A stretch of DNA of 64,000 bases, taken from contig JAGFNK010000029.1 in the NCBI GenBank assembly GCA_025769875.1, positions 177,866 through 241,865 on the forward strand. The letters are read 5' to 3'. The position numbers were made by a program, and so were the translations under genes. The notes below the pieces were generated by a model. That model was not told the DNA's origin. It made no database searches and was given only the letters and a program-made list of their open reading frames with translations. This stretch comes from Russula earlei (lineage: Eukaryota; Basidiomycota; Agaricomycetes; Russulales; Russulaceae). Of the stretch, positions 54,433-64,000 are shown piece after piece (position 1 is the stretch's first letter; each line of letters opens with the position of its first letter).

Positions 54433-55136
54433 TCATGCCTTAGCAGCCTTGAGCACCTTCCGCACCTTATCGCGTCGCGACTTTTTGTGTAACATGACTT
54501 GGAAACGCTCGAAGTCCGAGAGTGTTCGCCGCTTCTCTGCAGCAGCACGCTTCTTTGCCCACGCCGTCGACTCCCATTTCGTAACAATGCCAGATTTGTC
54601 GACATATTTCTTCACGGTGCCAGAACCTGCATTGCGCGGAAGTTTTGAGATGGTCAAAGGTGTGAGGGTAAGGTGTCGATAAGGGAAAGCTTGGCGCGGG
54701 ACGCCGGTTGTGGGACCATCGATGATTGCCTGAATAACCATGTGAGGACCAAGGGATGTGTATGGTATTGTTCCTCCTACCCTGTTGTGGTCAATTATTT
54801 CAACAATAACTGCGATGTGACCTGCATAACGACCGGCTTTGAGGAGCACAACTTGAAGGTTTATCAGTTTTGAAAAGGAAGGTACCACCAATGCTTACCT
54901 CTGCCAACCTCTACGAAGCGGTTGAAGTTTGATTCCAGCTGCGACAAGTAATGTCAGATCCCCGATTCGAAAATCCCATTGTACCCGAAACCACCGACAG
55001 ATGCTCCTACTGGCACTGGTACATCTGAAGCTGTCAAGTGACATCCACCATGACGAAAAGCTCAGATAGTCCCAGGTAAAGCAGGGCAAACCCTAGGTGT
55101 TCTCTGCGATGCAGTGAAAGTAACACTCACGGACAT
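54433..55136 (-). CDS. RPL14: Large-subunit ribosomal protein eL14
   Basis: Four exons on the minus strand (55136-55131, 54938-54899, 54851-54781, 54729-54433) give 137 residues, the normal fungal length. Residues 3-16 carry the FVEVGR start of the KOW-type domain; then AGRYAGHIAVIVEIID, IIDGPTTGVPRQAFPYRHL and a basic C-terminus (WAKKRAAAEKRRTLSDFERF, KKSRRDKVRK). The first exon encodes only Met-Ser and is followed by a 192-nt intron, long for this window but usual for ribosomal protein genes, where first introns often hold control elements. All junctions are GT...AG. Confidence 0.95.
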
Positions 55137-55730
55137 GGCTCGTGTCTGGAGGATTCGTCCGTTGTCGTTTAGAGGCGTTGACGAGTGGATTGGCAAAGCA
55201 GGCGTCTTCGGAGTTTAAATTATACGGGTATTGCCATGATTTTAGTGATTTCTCGTACTATCACGTGTTCTGGGTTTCTAAATACCAGAGTGTTTCAAAA
55301 TGCAGTTTTATAAGAGATTGCCACAACAAATTAGCTGATCCTTGCTTGGATATATCACCAATACTGTATACCAAATTATGGATCAAAGAAATCATTGTGC
55401 TTGCTTTGTGATCTTGCTGATATTACAGGGGAAGAATCAAAATTTGATTAAAACAGTTCTGGATATAAGTATTTGTATTTCTCAACACAATATCATAAAA
55501 TGTTCAATATATCATCTATGCATATCACAAAAGTCTTGTGTAAAATTATAGAGAACTCAGAGGAGTGAGAGGGGAGATACAGACAAAAGGGTGAAACTGC
55601 ATGACAGTGTGTACTCCAATGCTCATTGTGTTTCAAAGTCTGCCACTCAGCTATGCATCATGTTTGAATGTGACACACTGCCAAAGCAGATCAGTTGTAT
55701 GAGTCAGCATGACAATCCATGATGAAAGGT
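55137..55730. other. AT-rich region upstream of eL14
   Basis: The eL14 promoter should lie at the left side. The rest is AT-rich with only short frames. Confidence 0.35.
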
Positions 55731-56270
55731 TGTTAGGATTTAACTTGCATTCATGTTTGCCTGCTTACCTGTGGATGCTTACTCTTTCATGCTTGCTTGT
55801 TTCTGCTTACTGTCTGCTTACTGATTTGCTGACTGATGCTTTGTGATCACTGACTGATAGGATGACTGGTGCTTAGTGATTGCTTACTGGACTGATGACA
55901 GATACTAGGAAAGAATGACTCATGCGTGAGTCATTACTGATACTTTCAATTGCAGTCCTTGTTTTTGGATAGTAGCAGGTCTCTGCTATGTGCTCCCGAA
56001 GTTTTATATGAATTGGATCAGCCGTTATGGAGATACAGTATAAATACTTGGGTGTATCAAGAGTCGAGCCTTATGCTCAACTTACTTTCTGAATTCTGAT
56101 GAATTCTCATTCTCTCAAACCAAGTCACTGCTCTAAGTGAAAGAGGCCCTTCTTATCTCATTTCATTCACTCTTCCTAAGATAATATCAAAGGATTCAAA
56201 GTCTAGTGCTTGAACTATATCAAGCAACTCTTTCACTAGAGCAGTAATTAAGATCAAGCAGATCTTAACA
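55731..56270 (+). repeat. LTR-E copy (540 bp)
   Basis: TGTTAGGATTTAAC...CAGATCTTAACA. Its reverse complement is partly present at 1595-1976. No matching TSD (AAGGT / CACCA), so it may be the end of a longer degraded element extending right. A TATA-like GAGATACAGTATAAATA is at about 56,031. Confidence 0.65.
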
Positions 56271-57006
56271 CACCACAGCAATTATTGGCCAGGGTGTTAG
56301 AAAAACTTTGTGGGGAAAAAGCCTACTGGCCTCACATGACCCAATCCACCTCCTTCCAGACCCTCTGATAAGCATGCAGGAGTACCATCTGCACCATCTT
56401 TGGGTTTAGCAAAGGGTGATCAAGCTGCAACTTTTGGCCTTTATCTATCTATGTTGGTCCTCCCCTCAGTCAAGAGAATAATGAACATTGTCAGAGAAGA
56501 GTAACTCATCAAGCATGAATCACAAGGACAACAGTGCATTGCCATCATTGGTGTTGTGCAGCATAGAGCACAGCTAACAGGCTAAGCAACCCACCTTAGA
56601 GGTTGTGCTGAATGCTCAAGTGATATTGTGGTGTAGATCAATGTGTATACTCATTTACATGTATGGTATTTATACCTCTATGACCCAGGGCTGTTCCTAA
56701 GTCCAAAAGAGGTGACTACAGGTGTCCACTATATTGCACACTCACAGACATGTGATGTGGAAATGTTCTAGATGCTGCATAAGGCTGCATCTTGTGATAG
56801 ATAGCATAGTATGCATAACCCTAGTCCCATATGCATATCTACAATAGTTCTATCTAACACATGATATCTATGAGCAGATCTAGAACCTTGGTCTTTGCCT
56901 TCTTTGATCCATTCAGGTTCCAGTTCAACATCTTGCTCCTCCTTTCCACATTGGTATGGCTCAACATTGTGAGTCCTATTCCTCTGATCCACAGTCACAC
57001 TGGAAA
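56271..57006. other. Degraded repeat-like DNA
   Basis: Possibly internal sequence behind LTR-E. A 76-residue minus frame (56998-56768) has no recognisable motif. Nothing else supported. Confidence 0.3.
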
Positions 57007-57134
57007 TGTCATGAACCAGTTCCTGGAGAGGGCCCTTGAAGGACCCTTCCTTATGAGAGGAAACCCAGCCTCTATGGTGTCACCCTGTTCACATGGACAA
57101 AAGGGGTGAGTAGAGGTGTCCACAATATTGTGTG

Positions 57135-58932
57135 TATCAAGACTCACTGTTGAACTATCCAGTTCAAGAGTGAGGAGTAACCTTGAAGATGAGTCAGTAG
57201 ATGTCCAAGACTGTGTGGGAGAGAAGTAGAGTCCAAAGCAGTAACAAATACCAGAGTGGTATAGTTACTGGTAGAGTGTTACGGACCAAGGCCAGGTCCT
57301 GGCCTTAGATTGTCCTATTTCACTCAAGAGAGACCTCTCTCACCTTGAATTGCTGACTCCCTTCCATTTTCTGGGCTATCCCTCCTGTGGTACAAGATAT
57401 CGCTATTGCAAAGGCACTATAACACGACCAGGCACCCATTTCCTAATCGGGTAATCATCGCGTGGCAGCCACATGGCCACCCAGCCACCAAGGACCTGAA
57501 ACAGCAGCACAAACTCTTAGGAACTGTTGCATAAATCATCTGACATCATCAAGGCTCCAATGACATCATGGCTGACTGAGCAACTCCACAGTGACCTCAT
57601 AGGCTCACTAAGTGCTCCACAGTGACATCATAATGATGTCATCGCTCCACAATGATCAGTAATGCGCTCAGTAAGCCTGAAACTTGACACAAGTGAGTTT
57701 ATGCCTCTGTAGTCCTATTGGATGGTACCAAGGAGTCTAGAATAGTCCCAGTTCTTTGTAATCGACCCTGTACACTGTATATAAGCCCCAATGAAGCATG
57801 GCAGTTGTCAGACTGTCCATTTGTGATACTCTCATCCTCCTGGGTACTCCCCTGCGACCGCTCAGTTTAAAGTCTACTCTCATCTTCAAGGTACTCTTCA
57901 ACAACCGCCTTGTTTAAAGCCCCCTCACTACACTGGCCTCTTGTCTTTGCCTTTGTCTCCTGCAACACCTACCAGTCCCCATCTGGTACCTCCTTGTTGT
58001 TTGGCTCGTCCTCCTGTTCAATGCCACCTTTGCCGCGTACCATCTGTTCCGACCCTTGCCCACCTGCTCCTGAGTCCTTAGTGATCAGCAGTACATGTCT
58101 TGACATAGAGTTGAGCAAGTATGCAGGGAAGAAGCCAGAATGGTCACAAGGGGACAGTCCTTAAAGGAGTATCCCAGGTTTGGAGAGTGCCGTAAACAAA
58201 TGGACAGTCTGAGGACTGTCCGCTACTTTATTGAGCGCTTATATACTACAAGAGAACTGCTAAATAGGGAACAAGTCATAACCTTGTTATCAAGCACAAT
58301 AGAGTGATGAGTAAGAAGTCAGAGTGTGCTTACTGAGCATGCTCAGTCATGCTCAGTAAGCTGCTGAGTAAGAAGGCTTCTCTTGATGAGTAAGAGCCTT
58401 TATTGTTCACATGTTTACTGCTGTAGTACACATGCCAAGCACCTGATTCATTTGCTGTTAGTTAGTTCAGGGCTGGTCATTTGAGGACTTGTAGTTTGGT
58501 TCAGGGAATATAGTTGCCTATAGGGCCCCTTATATAGTTCTATTAGGGTCCTTAGAGTCGACCCTAATACTTCTATTAAGGTCCTTAGTATTGCTGTATA
58601 GTTTGTTCTATAGTTATTAGAGTCAGTCTAATAATGCATTGTAGGGTCTTTAGTATTGTGTTAGTGCCTATTGTAGAGCACTTCTAGTTGTCCTAAAGGG
58701 TCCTTAGGGAGGCTATAATACTGTCCTTTATAGCTAAAAGGGTTGCCATTAAGTGGGGCTTGCTGTATGTTGATTGTGCTGAGAATTGCTCATGCGACAA
58801 TACACGCAGGATATTGTGGACACCTCTACTCACCCCTTTTGTCTGTGTGAACAGGGTGACACCATAGAGGCTAGGTTTCCTCTCATAAGGAAGGGTCCTT
58901 CAAGGGTCCTCTCCAGGAAATGGTTCATGACA
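57135..58932 (-). repeat. Solo LTR-A, reverse, inserted in LTR-A; split by LTR-C
   Basis: TATCAAGACTCACTG...GGTTCATGACA, about 964 bp after removal of LTR-C. Flanks GTGTG (57130-57134) and GCACG (58933-58937) both derive from the GCGCG of intact LTR-A (about 24,259) by CpG changes. Confidence 0.82.
57277..58105 (+). repeat. Solo LTR-C (829 bp)
   Basis: TGTTACGGACCAAGG...GTCTTGACA with TSD TAGAG at 57272-57276 and 58106-58110. TATA TGTATATAAGC at about 57,776. Confidence 0.93.
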
Positions 58933-59111
58933 GCACGCACATTGTTGCATGAGCAATTCTCGGCACAATTGACATACAGCAAGCCCCACCTAATGGCAAC
59001 CCTTTTAGCAATAAAGGACAGTATTATAGCCTCCCTAAGGACCCTTTAGGACGACTCCAAGTGCTCTACAATAGGCACTAACATGATACTAAAGACCCTA
59101 CAACATGTTAT

Positions 59112-59354
59112 TGTTATGAACCAAGGCCAGGTCCTGGCCGTAGATGGTCCTATTTCACTCAAGAGAGACCTCTCGCATTTTGCATTACCAACTCCCTTCC
59201 GTTTTCTGGGCTATCCCTCCTGCAGTGCAAGATATCGCTATTGCAAAGGCACTATAACATGACCTGGCACCCGTTTCCTAATCGGGTAATCATCGCATGG
59301 CAGCCACATGGTCACCCAGCCACCAGGAACCCGAAACAGCGGCACAAACTCTTA
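59112..59354 (+). repeat. LTR-C fragment (left 240 bp)
   Basis: TGTTATGAACC to AACTCTTA; cut by the Harbinger element at TTA. Its right part is not found in the window. Confidence 0.8.
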
Positions 59355-59723
59355 GGCCCCATTTACCAACCGAGAATTCTTGAATCTTGAACTTGAACTC
59401 AGATTTCAGTATTTTCCGGGGGTGACAGGAGTCACAGGCATGATGAACGATAACTTGATTAACTAATACGAGTTTCTTTAATTATAATTATGAGCTCTTT
59501 CCCACCAGATTTGCAAATTCGCTTGTTGTAATTGCATATTCACGTGTGTGAAGTTAGATGTCTGCATACTCAGAGTTGACTCGGGAGTCGGTACTCGGCT
59601 TTGTTCGGGACTTTCCCTCCATTGTCTTTTTCCATGTATGCGTGGCGTGCGTTTTTCTCTCAGCCTTCTTTTTTTAATCCCCTCCTCCCTCCATACCTCC
59701 TTTGTTCAGTACCCCCATCATAC

Positions 59724-60906
59724 ATGCAGACCCGCTCAGCCTCTGATTCTTCTGTGGGAGAAAGTCAAGCAGATGGTAACGCCACATGGACAACTAAGGA
59801 TGAAGCAGCCTTTTTAGATTTTCTTTTGGAGCATAGGGACGAAATGACCTCCAACTCTATGTTCAAGGACCACATCTTCAACGACACAGCCTCTCAGATC
59901 AACCCCCTTCGTGAGAAGGGTGGCATCAAGACTGGGAGCACATGCAAAACAAAATGGAACAGGGTGCTGTATCATCCACTTCATCCCTTCCCTCAACGCT
60001 GATGCCGTCCAACAGTTGAAGACTGAATACAGTATCATCTCCTTCCTCAAGCTACAGTCTGGGTTTCCCTGGGATGATGAGAAAGGAGTGGATGTAGGGT
60101 TAGAAATGAAGGGGCAGTGGGCCGATTTAGTCAAGGTGTGTGTATAACTCCTGCTTCTTTAACAACGTCTGACCTTAGCAGAAAAAACCAAGTGCCAAGA
60201 AGTACCGCAACAAGGGCTGGTCACATTGCGAGGCTATGGAGTCTCTCGTTGGATCAAAATCCAAAGGCAAAAGTGCCTATCGGGGTACACAGAAAACACT
60301 TTGTGCAGATTCAGATCCTCCATCCCAGTCAACTTCTTGTCTGTCCCCCAACTCATTCGGATCTCAATTTGATGGTGGTGCATTTCTCATCAACTTCACT
60401 CTCAAATGCCTCTCCTCTCACCCTGCTTCTCAGTTTGGAAGCATAGATCCGATCACGTCTCCGTAAGTGAAACGTCAAGCAAAAAACAAAGGACCGACAC
60501 TGCGGCATCCACTGTCGTTGGTATGTCAGCGGTCATGAACAGGGTCATTGAGTCCTTTGACTCAACTGTGCAAGCTCTCAACGAGCCTGAGCCCGAGCCC
60601 GCCCTTGAAGCCGCACCCTCACTTGATGAACAACTTGGGAATGCATCTACAGGTGCTGTTGTACCTGTGCTTATGACGGTTCCTGAGCATGCGTGTCGGT
60701 CGCTGGCAGTCAAAACCCTTGCCACTAATATCAAGGATGGTCACTGGCTGCCAACGGGCGACATTGTCCCAGCACTCAGCCTCCTCTCCAATGGCAATAT
60801 TGCAGATGTTGATAGTTACCTCACACTTGGATTAGATAAGGATCCAGAATTGCGTGATCTTGCATGTCAATACATATGTAATATGTTAGCACAAACCAAA
60901 TTGTAA
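59724..60906 (+). CDS. Harbinger Myb/SANT-like DNA-binding protein
   Basis: Exon 1 (59724-59963) starts MQTRSASDSS and contains ATWTTKDEAAFLDFLLEHR, the first helix of a Myb/SANT-like domain. Exon 2 (60016-60135) has ISFLKLQSGFPWDDEKG and WADLVK. Exon 3 (from 60182) has KKYRNKGWSHCEAMESL, the typical continuation. A fourth exon runs to TAA-free end 60906 with an Asp/Glu/Pro-rich stretch and a helical tail (DIVPALSLLSNGN). In Harbinger elements this second protein helps bring the transposase to the transposon ends and into the nucleus. Introns 59964-60015 and 60136-60181 are GT...AG. A third intron around 60,375-60,431 restores the frame. Looks intact. Confidence 0.8.
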
Positions 60907-61122
60907 TTGTAATTTCAAATGTCATGTTGTCATGTGTTATGTGTATGTAAAATAATTTGTCATTGATGGTATCATGCAGTCACAGGGTGGACTGAGTCCG
61001 TCTATGCTGACTCAGTCTGCTTGGTGGCAAAGAAAAACTTTCAAAGTGTTGCGTTGTCCATCCCATCATTTCCCCCCCCAATGCCCAATCAACAACTGGT
61101 AAAGAAGCGACGCCAATGACTT

Positions 61123-62388
61123 GTGGTCCTCTTGCATATGTTGACTCTTGTCTTGCTTTGCTGTGAAGCATATATACAACTCCTCCAAGCCATCTGTCCT
61201 CGTCATATTCCATATCACACATCAGCATTAACTGGGGCTGTGTGGGTTCATGAACTACTCACTGGCCATCCAGAGCGCATTCAGAGCGAGCTTGGAGTAC
61301 ATAAACATGTCTTTGACACCCTCTGGCGGACCATTTGAAACCTCGGTGTTGCCTCATCACAACATGTCCTAATTGAAGAACAAATCGCCATCTTCCTCTA
61401 TACTGCTGCTACAGGGCTGTCATCAACTCATGTTGGAGAGCGCTTCCAGCGGTCACCCCACACCATTTCAAAGTACGTATCACTTGGGTTTCTTCACACT
61501 TGTTCTGACAGGCAGTTAGGTATTTTAAAAAAATTCTTGGAGTTCTCTCAAGCCCCCCCTTCTATACCACATTTGTGCAGCTCCCTGACACCAATTTGCC
61601 CCCTCACCCCTTTATCTGAAGTAACCCCAAGCTCTATCCATATCTCAAGGATGCCCTAGGCGCTGCCGATGGCACACATATCAAGTGTTCTGCCACTGCT
61701 GACGAGCGTGACATGGCGAGGAACCGCAAAGGAGTAATCACACAGAACTGCCTTGTGGCATGTTCTTTCGACCTCCGCTTCACCTATCTCCTGACTGGTT
61801 GGAAGGGTTCCACTGCTGATGTGACACTCTTCCTTGACGCATGACTTTCTGATTTTTTTATCCCAAGTGGAAAGTATTATCTTGGCAATGGAGGCTTTGC
61901 CTCATCAGATGTACTTCTCACCCCTTATCGAGGCATGCGGTACCATCTTGCCGAATGGGGTCACGCAAACACAAGGTAATGTTTCTCATCTCCTGAGTTT
62001 TCTCACTGACATTTGTCCCAGGCCACACACGTGTGAGGAGTTGTTCAATCTGCGTCATGCTCAAGCTCGCAATGTCGTAGAATGCATCTTTGGAATCCTC
62101 AAGCGATGGTTCCAATTACTCAATCGTCCCCTTAACTATAACATGTCAATTCAGGCGCGCATCCCAGCTGCGCTTGCAGCACTGCACAATTTTATTCATG
62201 AGTATGATCTTAGGGAGATTTCCGCCTTTGATGATGTGGCTGAGCTCCACATGGGCTCTCAAGATGAGGAGGAGGCTGGTGAACTTGCTGAAGGCCCAGT
62301 GACACAGTGTGAGAGGGAGCGAGCGAATTGCAGGCGAGACAGAATTGCTGGTGACATGTGGGAGCAATATGTGAGAATGAGAATTTAG
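61123..62388 (+). pseudogene. Harbinger DDE transposase
   Basis: Frames in order: HTSALTGAVWVHELLTGHPER, then IAIFLYTAATGLSSTHVGERF (helix-turn-helix region), LGAADGTHIKC (first catalytic Asp), WKGSTADVTLF (second Asp), IPSGKYYLGNGG, LTPYRGMRYHLAEWG, ELFNLRHAQARNVVECIFG (catalytic Glu) and LHNFIHEYD. It cuts and rejoins the element at TWA sites. A TGA at 61336-61338 interrupts the N-terminal part. A poly-A run and short introns lie at 61,470-61,620 and about 61,975-62,020. C-terminal RMRI ends at TAG 62386-62388. Confidence 0.8.
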
Positions 62389-63290
62389 TGCTGTCACGGC
62401 TCGGCTCGGCTCGGCTCGGTTCAGCTCAGCAACGGCTTGGCCAGATTGGGTGAGCCGGACCGAGCCAAGCCACGGCTTGCGGCTTGAGCCGATTCGAGCC
62501 GTCCCATTTAAGCCATTTCTACTTTTGGATCTACTTTCCATTTTGAGAATGCTCTCGACGCCTCTCATTGGCTGAGCTGATTCAAGCCATCCCATTTGGG
62601 CCATTTCTACTTTTGGATCTACAGACTACAGTTATCGACTTTCCATTTTGAGAACGCTCTCGTGACAACTGAGGCATCAATGCAAGCACACGTCCACTTG
62701 CCGTCTGCACACCTGTAAGCCTGCCCGGGCCTGTGTTCTTGAAGGAAAAGAGGAAGATCTTGAGGGAGTCAAAGTGTTCTTCAGGCAGACGAGAGGGCCA
62801 ACGCGAATACTAGAAAGCTGTTCATTTGATCCATTAGCTACTGTACAAAATGGTGGCTACTGATCTTAAATACAAAAGTGCTACTCTAGTGCTACTCCAA
62901 GTCCCAGAGTGTGAGGCAGCAAGGTGATGACATCGGGGGCGAGACGCTATGGGCAGCGAGCCCTTGCGTAGGGCGGTGATGATGTCGTGCGTGCGTCATG
63001 GTGTCTGCGCGTAGACGTGTGGCGGGCGAGCGAGGCGTTGGCAGCGAGGCATTGAGGGCGAGGTGTTGAAGGCGAGGCGTGTGACGTCGAAGGTGATCGG
63101 ACTGGGGTGTTGTCGCAGTTCCCGGGCGCAGAGTTGGAGATGACGTCGAAAGGCGAGTGCGCGAGAGAGAAGGAAAGGAAGGAGGATAGGAAGGAGGACG
63201 CGTGAGCGAGGGACGAATGAAGGAGACGCGCGGCACGCAAGGGGCCTGGTACAGGTCATGTGAGTTTCCCGGCCAGATACCTTACAGTGG
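62386..63290. mobile_element. Second hAT-like non-autonomous fragment
   Basis: Begins TAGTGCTGTCACGGCTCGGC with a run of GGCTC repeats. Its interior near 62,880-63,260 is similar to 3,070-3,640 of the first hAT-type element, including GGGGCCTGGTACA-GTCATGTG. No right end or second TSD copy (left would be TGAGAATT) is visible. It directly abuts the transposase stop. Confidence 0.55.
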
Positions 63291-63305
63291 ACATGGAAAA
63301 CATTG

Positions 63306-64000
63306 CTAGTTTTTACTTCTTTTCTTCCGAGGGGCGGAGATGAGCACCGACGCCAGGTCCTGTGTGCTCATGGGTGTCGTGACCTTGGAGCTTATGCTGT
63401 TATCCAGACACCATTTCACTACATGGAACAATGGGTCAGCAGCTAGTGTCATATGATAGGCAATGTTACGTACAGTTCAAACAAGGAAGGTTTTGATGAA
63501 ACTCGTCAGATCAGCACAGGGTAGACAGATATCACAGATTGTGGGGCGCACCAGTGCTAATAAGACGATGAGTATGTACCGCAAATGCTCATACTCATGG
63601 ATCGTCTTGGTCTGCCGTACATTGTCCGTAAAACACGATATTGAAACTTACCACATTGAGCGAATCGATGACGATAGTATCAATGTGGGGGGGCATGTAG
63701 CCTTATCTGCGACTTTGAGTGGATCGTGAATCACATAAGGCCTGAGTCCGAGTTCCTGTATCCAATCCACCACCGCAATGTTGTCATATAGCATATCAAC
63801 GAATGAAATAGTTCCCAAATGGCACCATCTTGGCAAGCGTCGCGTCCATGGACATCTGGCCAATTTGGGACGTGATGGTGAAGAACTTACTACCCTTGCC
63901 AATCTCGCTTTCAACCCGCATACTTCCAGCCATAAGAGCAACGAGGCGTTTCAAAATCAACAGCCCTATTCCGTTCCTCCGTATTCCTTCTGAGAAAAGC
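63306..64000 (-). CDS. Unrecognised host protein, 3' part (runs off the window)
   Basis: Minus-strand exons with conserved-looking composition: GSKFFTITSQIGQMSMDATL and KMVPFGNYF near 63,900-63,830; DTIVIDSLNV about 63,660; TKTIHEYEHLRYIL and VRPTICDICLPC about 63,620-63,530; and SFIKTFLV up to a TGA near 63,472. The same frame goes on after this TGA with TVRNIAYHMTLAADPLF and ends ISAPRKKRSKN at TAG 63306-63308. Either the protein ends at the TGA or the TGA is a CGA-derived stop. No catalytic motif recognised. The upstream part lies beyond 64000. Confidence 0.5.

Larger units (their letters stand above)
57007..59111 (+). repeat. LTR-A copy split by a reverse LTR-A
   Basis: Forward LTR-A start (TGTCATGAACCAGTTCC) at 57007-57134, continuing at 58938-59111 (ATTGTTGCATGAGCAATTC...). 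It is then replaced by LTR-C at 59112, so its end is not in place. Confidence 0.82.
59355..62388 (+). mobile_element. PIF/Harbinger DNA transposon, right end truncated
   Basis: Left end GGCCCCATTTACCAACC follows TTA (59352-59354), the family's usual TSD. It contains the two genes of the superfamily, a Myb/SANT-like protein and a DDE transposase, both plus strand. The right inverted end is missing: GC-rich hAT-like sequence begins at the transposase stop codon. Confidence 0.85.

Noticed and set aside
1..64000. CRISPR arrays, bacterial operons, rRNA or tRNA genes
   Set aside because: No regular spacer-repeat arrays; intron-rich eukaryotic genes; no convincing tRNA cloverleaf or rRNA segment noticed on reading both strands, although a tRNA scan was not possible.

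Overview
This is nuclear DNA of a filamentous fungus, most likely a mushroom-forming basidiomycete (Agaricomycetes). Genes are split by many short introns (about 45-60 nt, GT...AG). The right half carries a fungal three-domain tRNA ligase, an RBR ubiquitin ligase, an F-box protein and ribosomal protein eL14. The left half is packed with LTR retrotransposons of Ty3/gypsy (chromovirus) and Ty1/copia type. I cannot fix the genus from sequence alone.

Layout. 1-4095: broken solo LTRs, a gypsy protease fragment and a non-autonomous hAT-type element. 4096-28131: a 24-kb nest of transposons inside transposons, reconstructed from matching target-site duplications (TSDs). A minus-strand chromovirus (Gypsy-B, TSD TATAT) sits in an LTR-C copy. 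Gypsy-A (TSD GTTCC) sits inside Gypsy-B. Inside Gypsy-A are Copia-1 (TSD CGGAC/TGGAC), solo LTR-D (CCAGG) and solo LTR-C (TTGCC). A solo LTR-A (AGTCG) interrupts the Gypsy-B pol. 28137-35915: the end of the host LTR-C, another solo LTR-D (CATTG), a nearly complete Copia-2 (29378-34905, TSD GTTAC) and a 551-bp Harbinger-type MITE. 35916-55136: a host gene island holding a giant GTPase/Cys-rich/VWA protein (minus), an RBR E3 ligase with an unusual N-terminal domain (plus), tRNA ligase Trl1 (plus), an F-box protein (minus) and eL14 (minus). 55731-63290: a second repeat cluster, with LTR-E, LTR-A inserted in LTR-A, LTR-C, a PIF/Harbinger transposon with Myb-like and DDE transposase genes, and a second hAT-like fragment. 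63306-64000: the 3' part of an unrecognised host gene (minus).

How it works together. The two gypsy families carry primer-binding sites complementary to their own predicted mRNA 5' ends (10 and 12 nt), which is the Tf1-type self-priming layout. The copia family carries the half-tRNA initiator-Met primer site, and that site also contains the gag start codon. Decay is dominated by CpG to TpG/CpA changes: all seven transitions between the Copia-2 LTRs are at CpG, and many premature stops are TGA where the families use arginine, as expected from cytosine methylation. Two elements (Copia-1, Gypsy-A) have 3' halves replaced by inverted copies of themselves although their TSDs survive. None of the retrotransposons looks autonomous as written. 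The host genes look intact apart from doubts noted in their entries.
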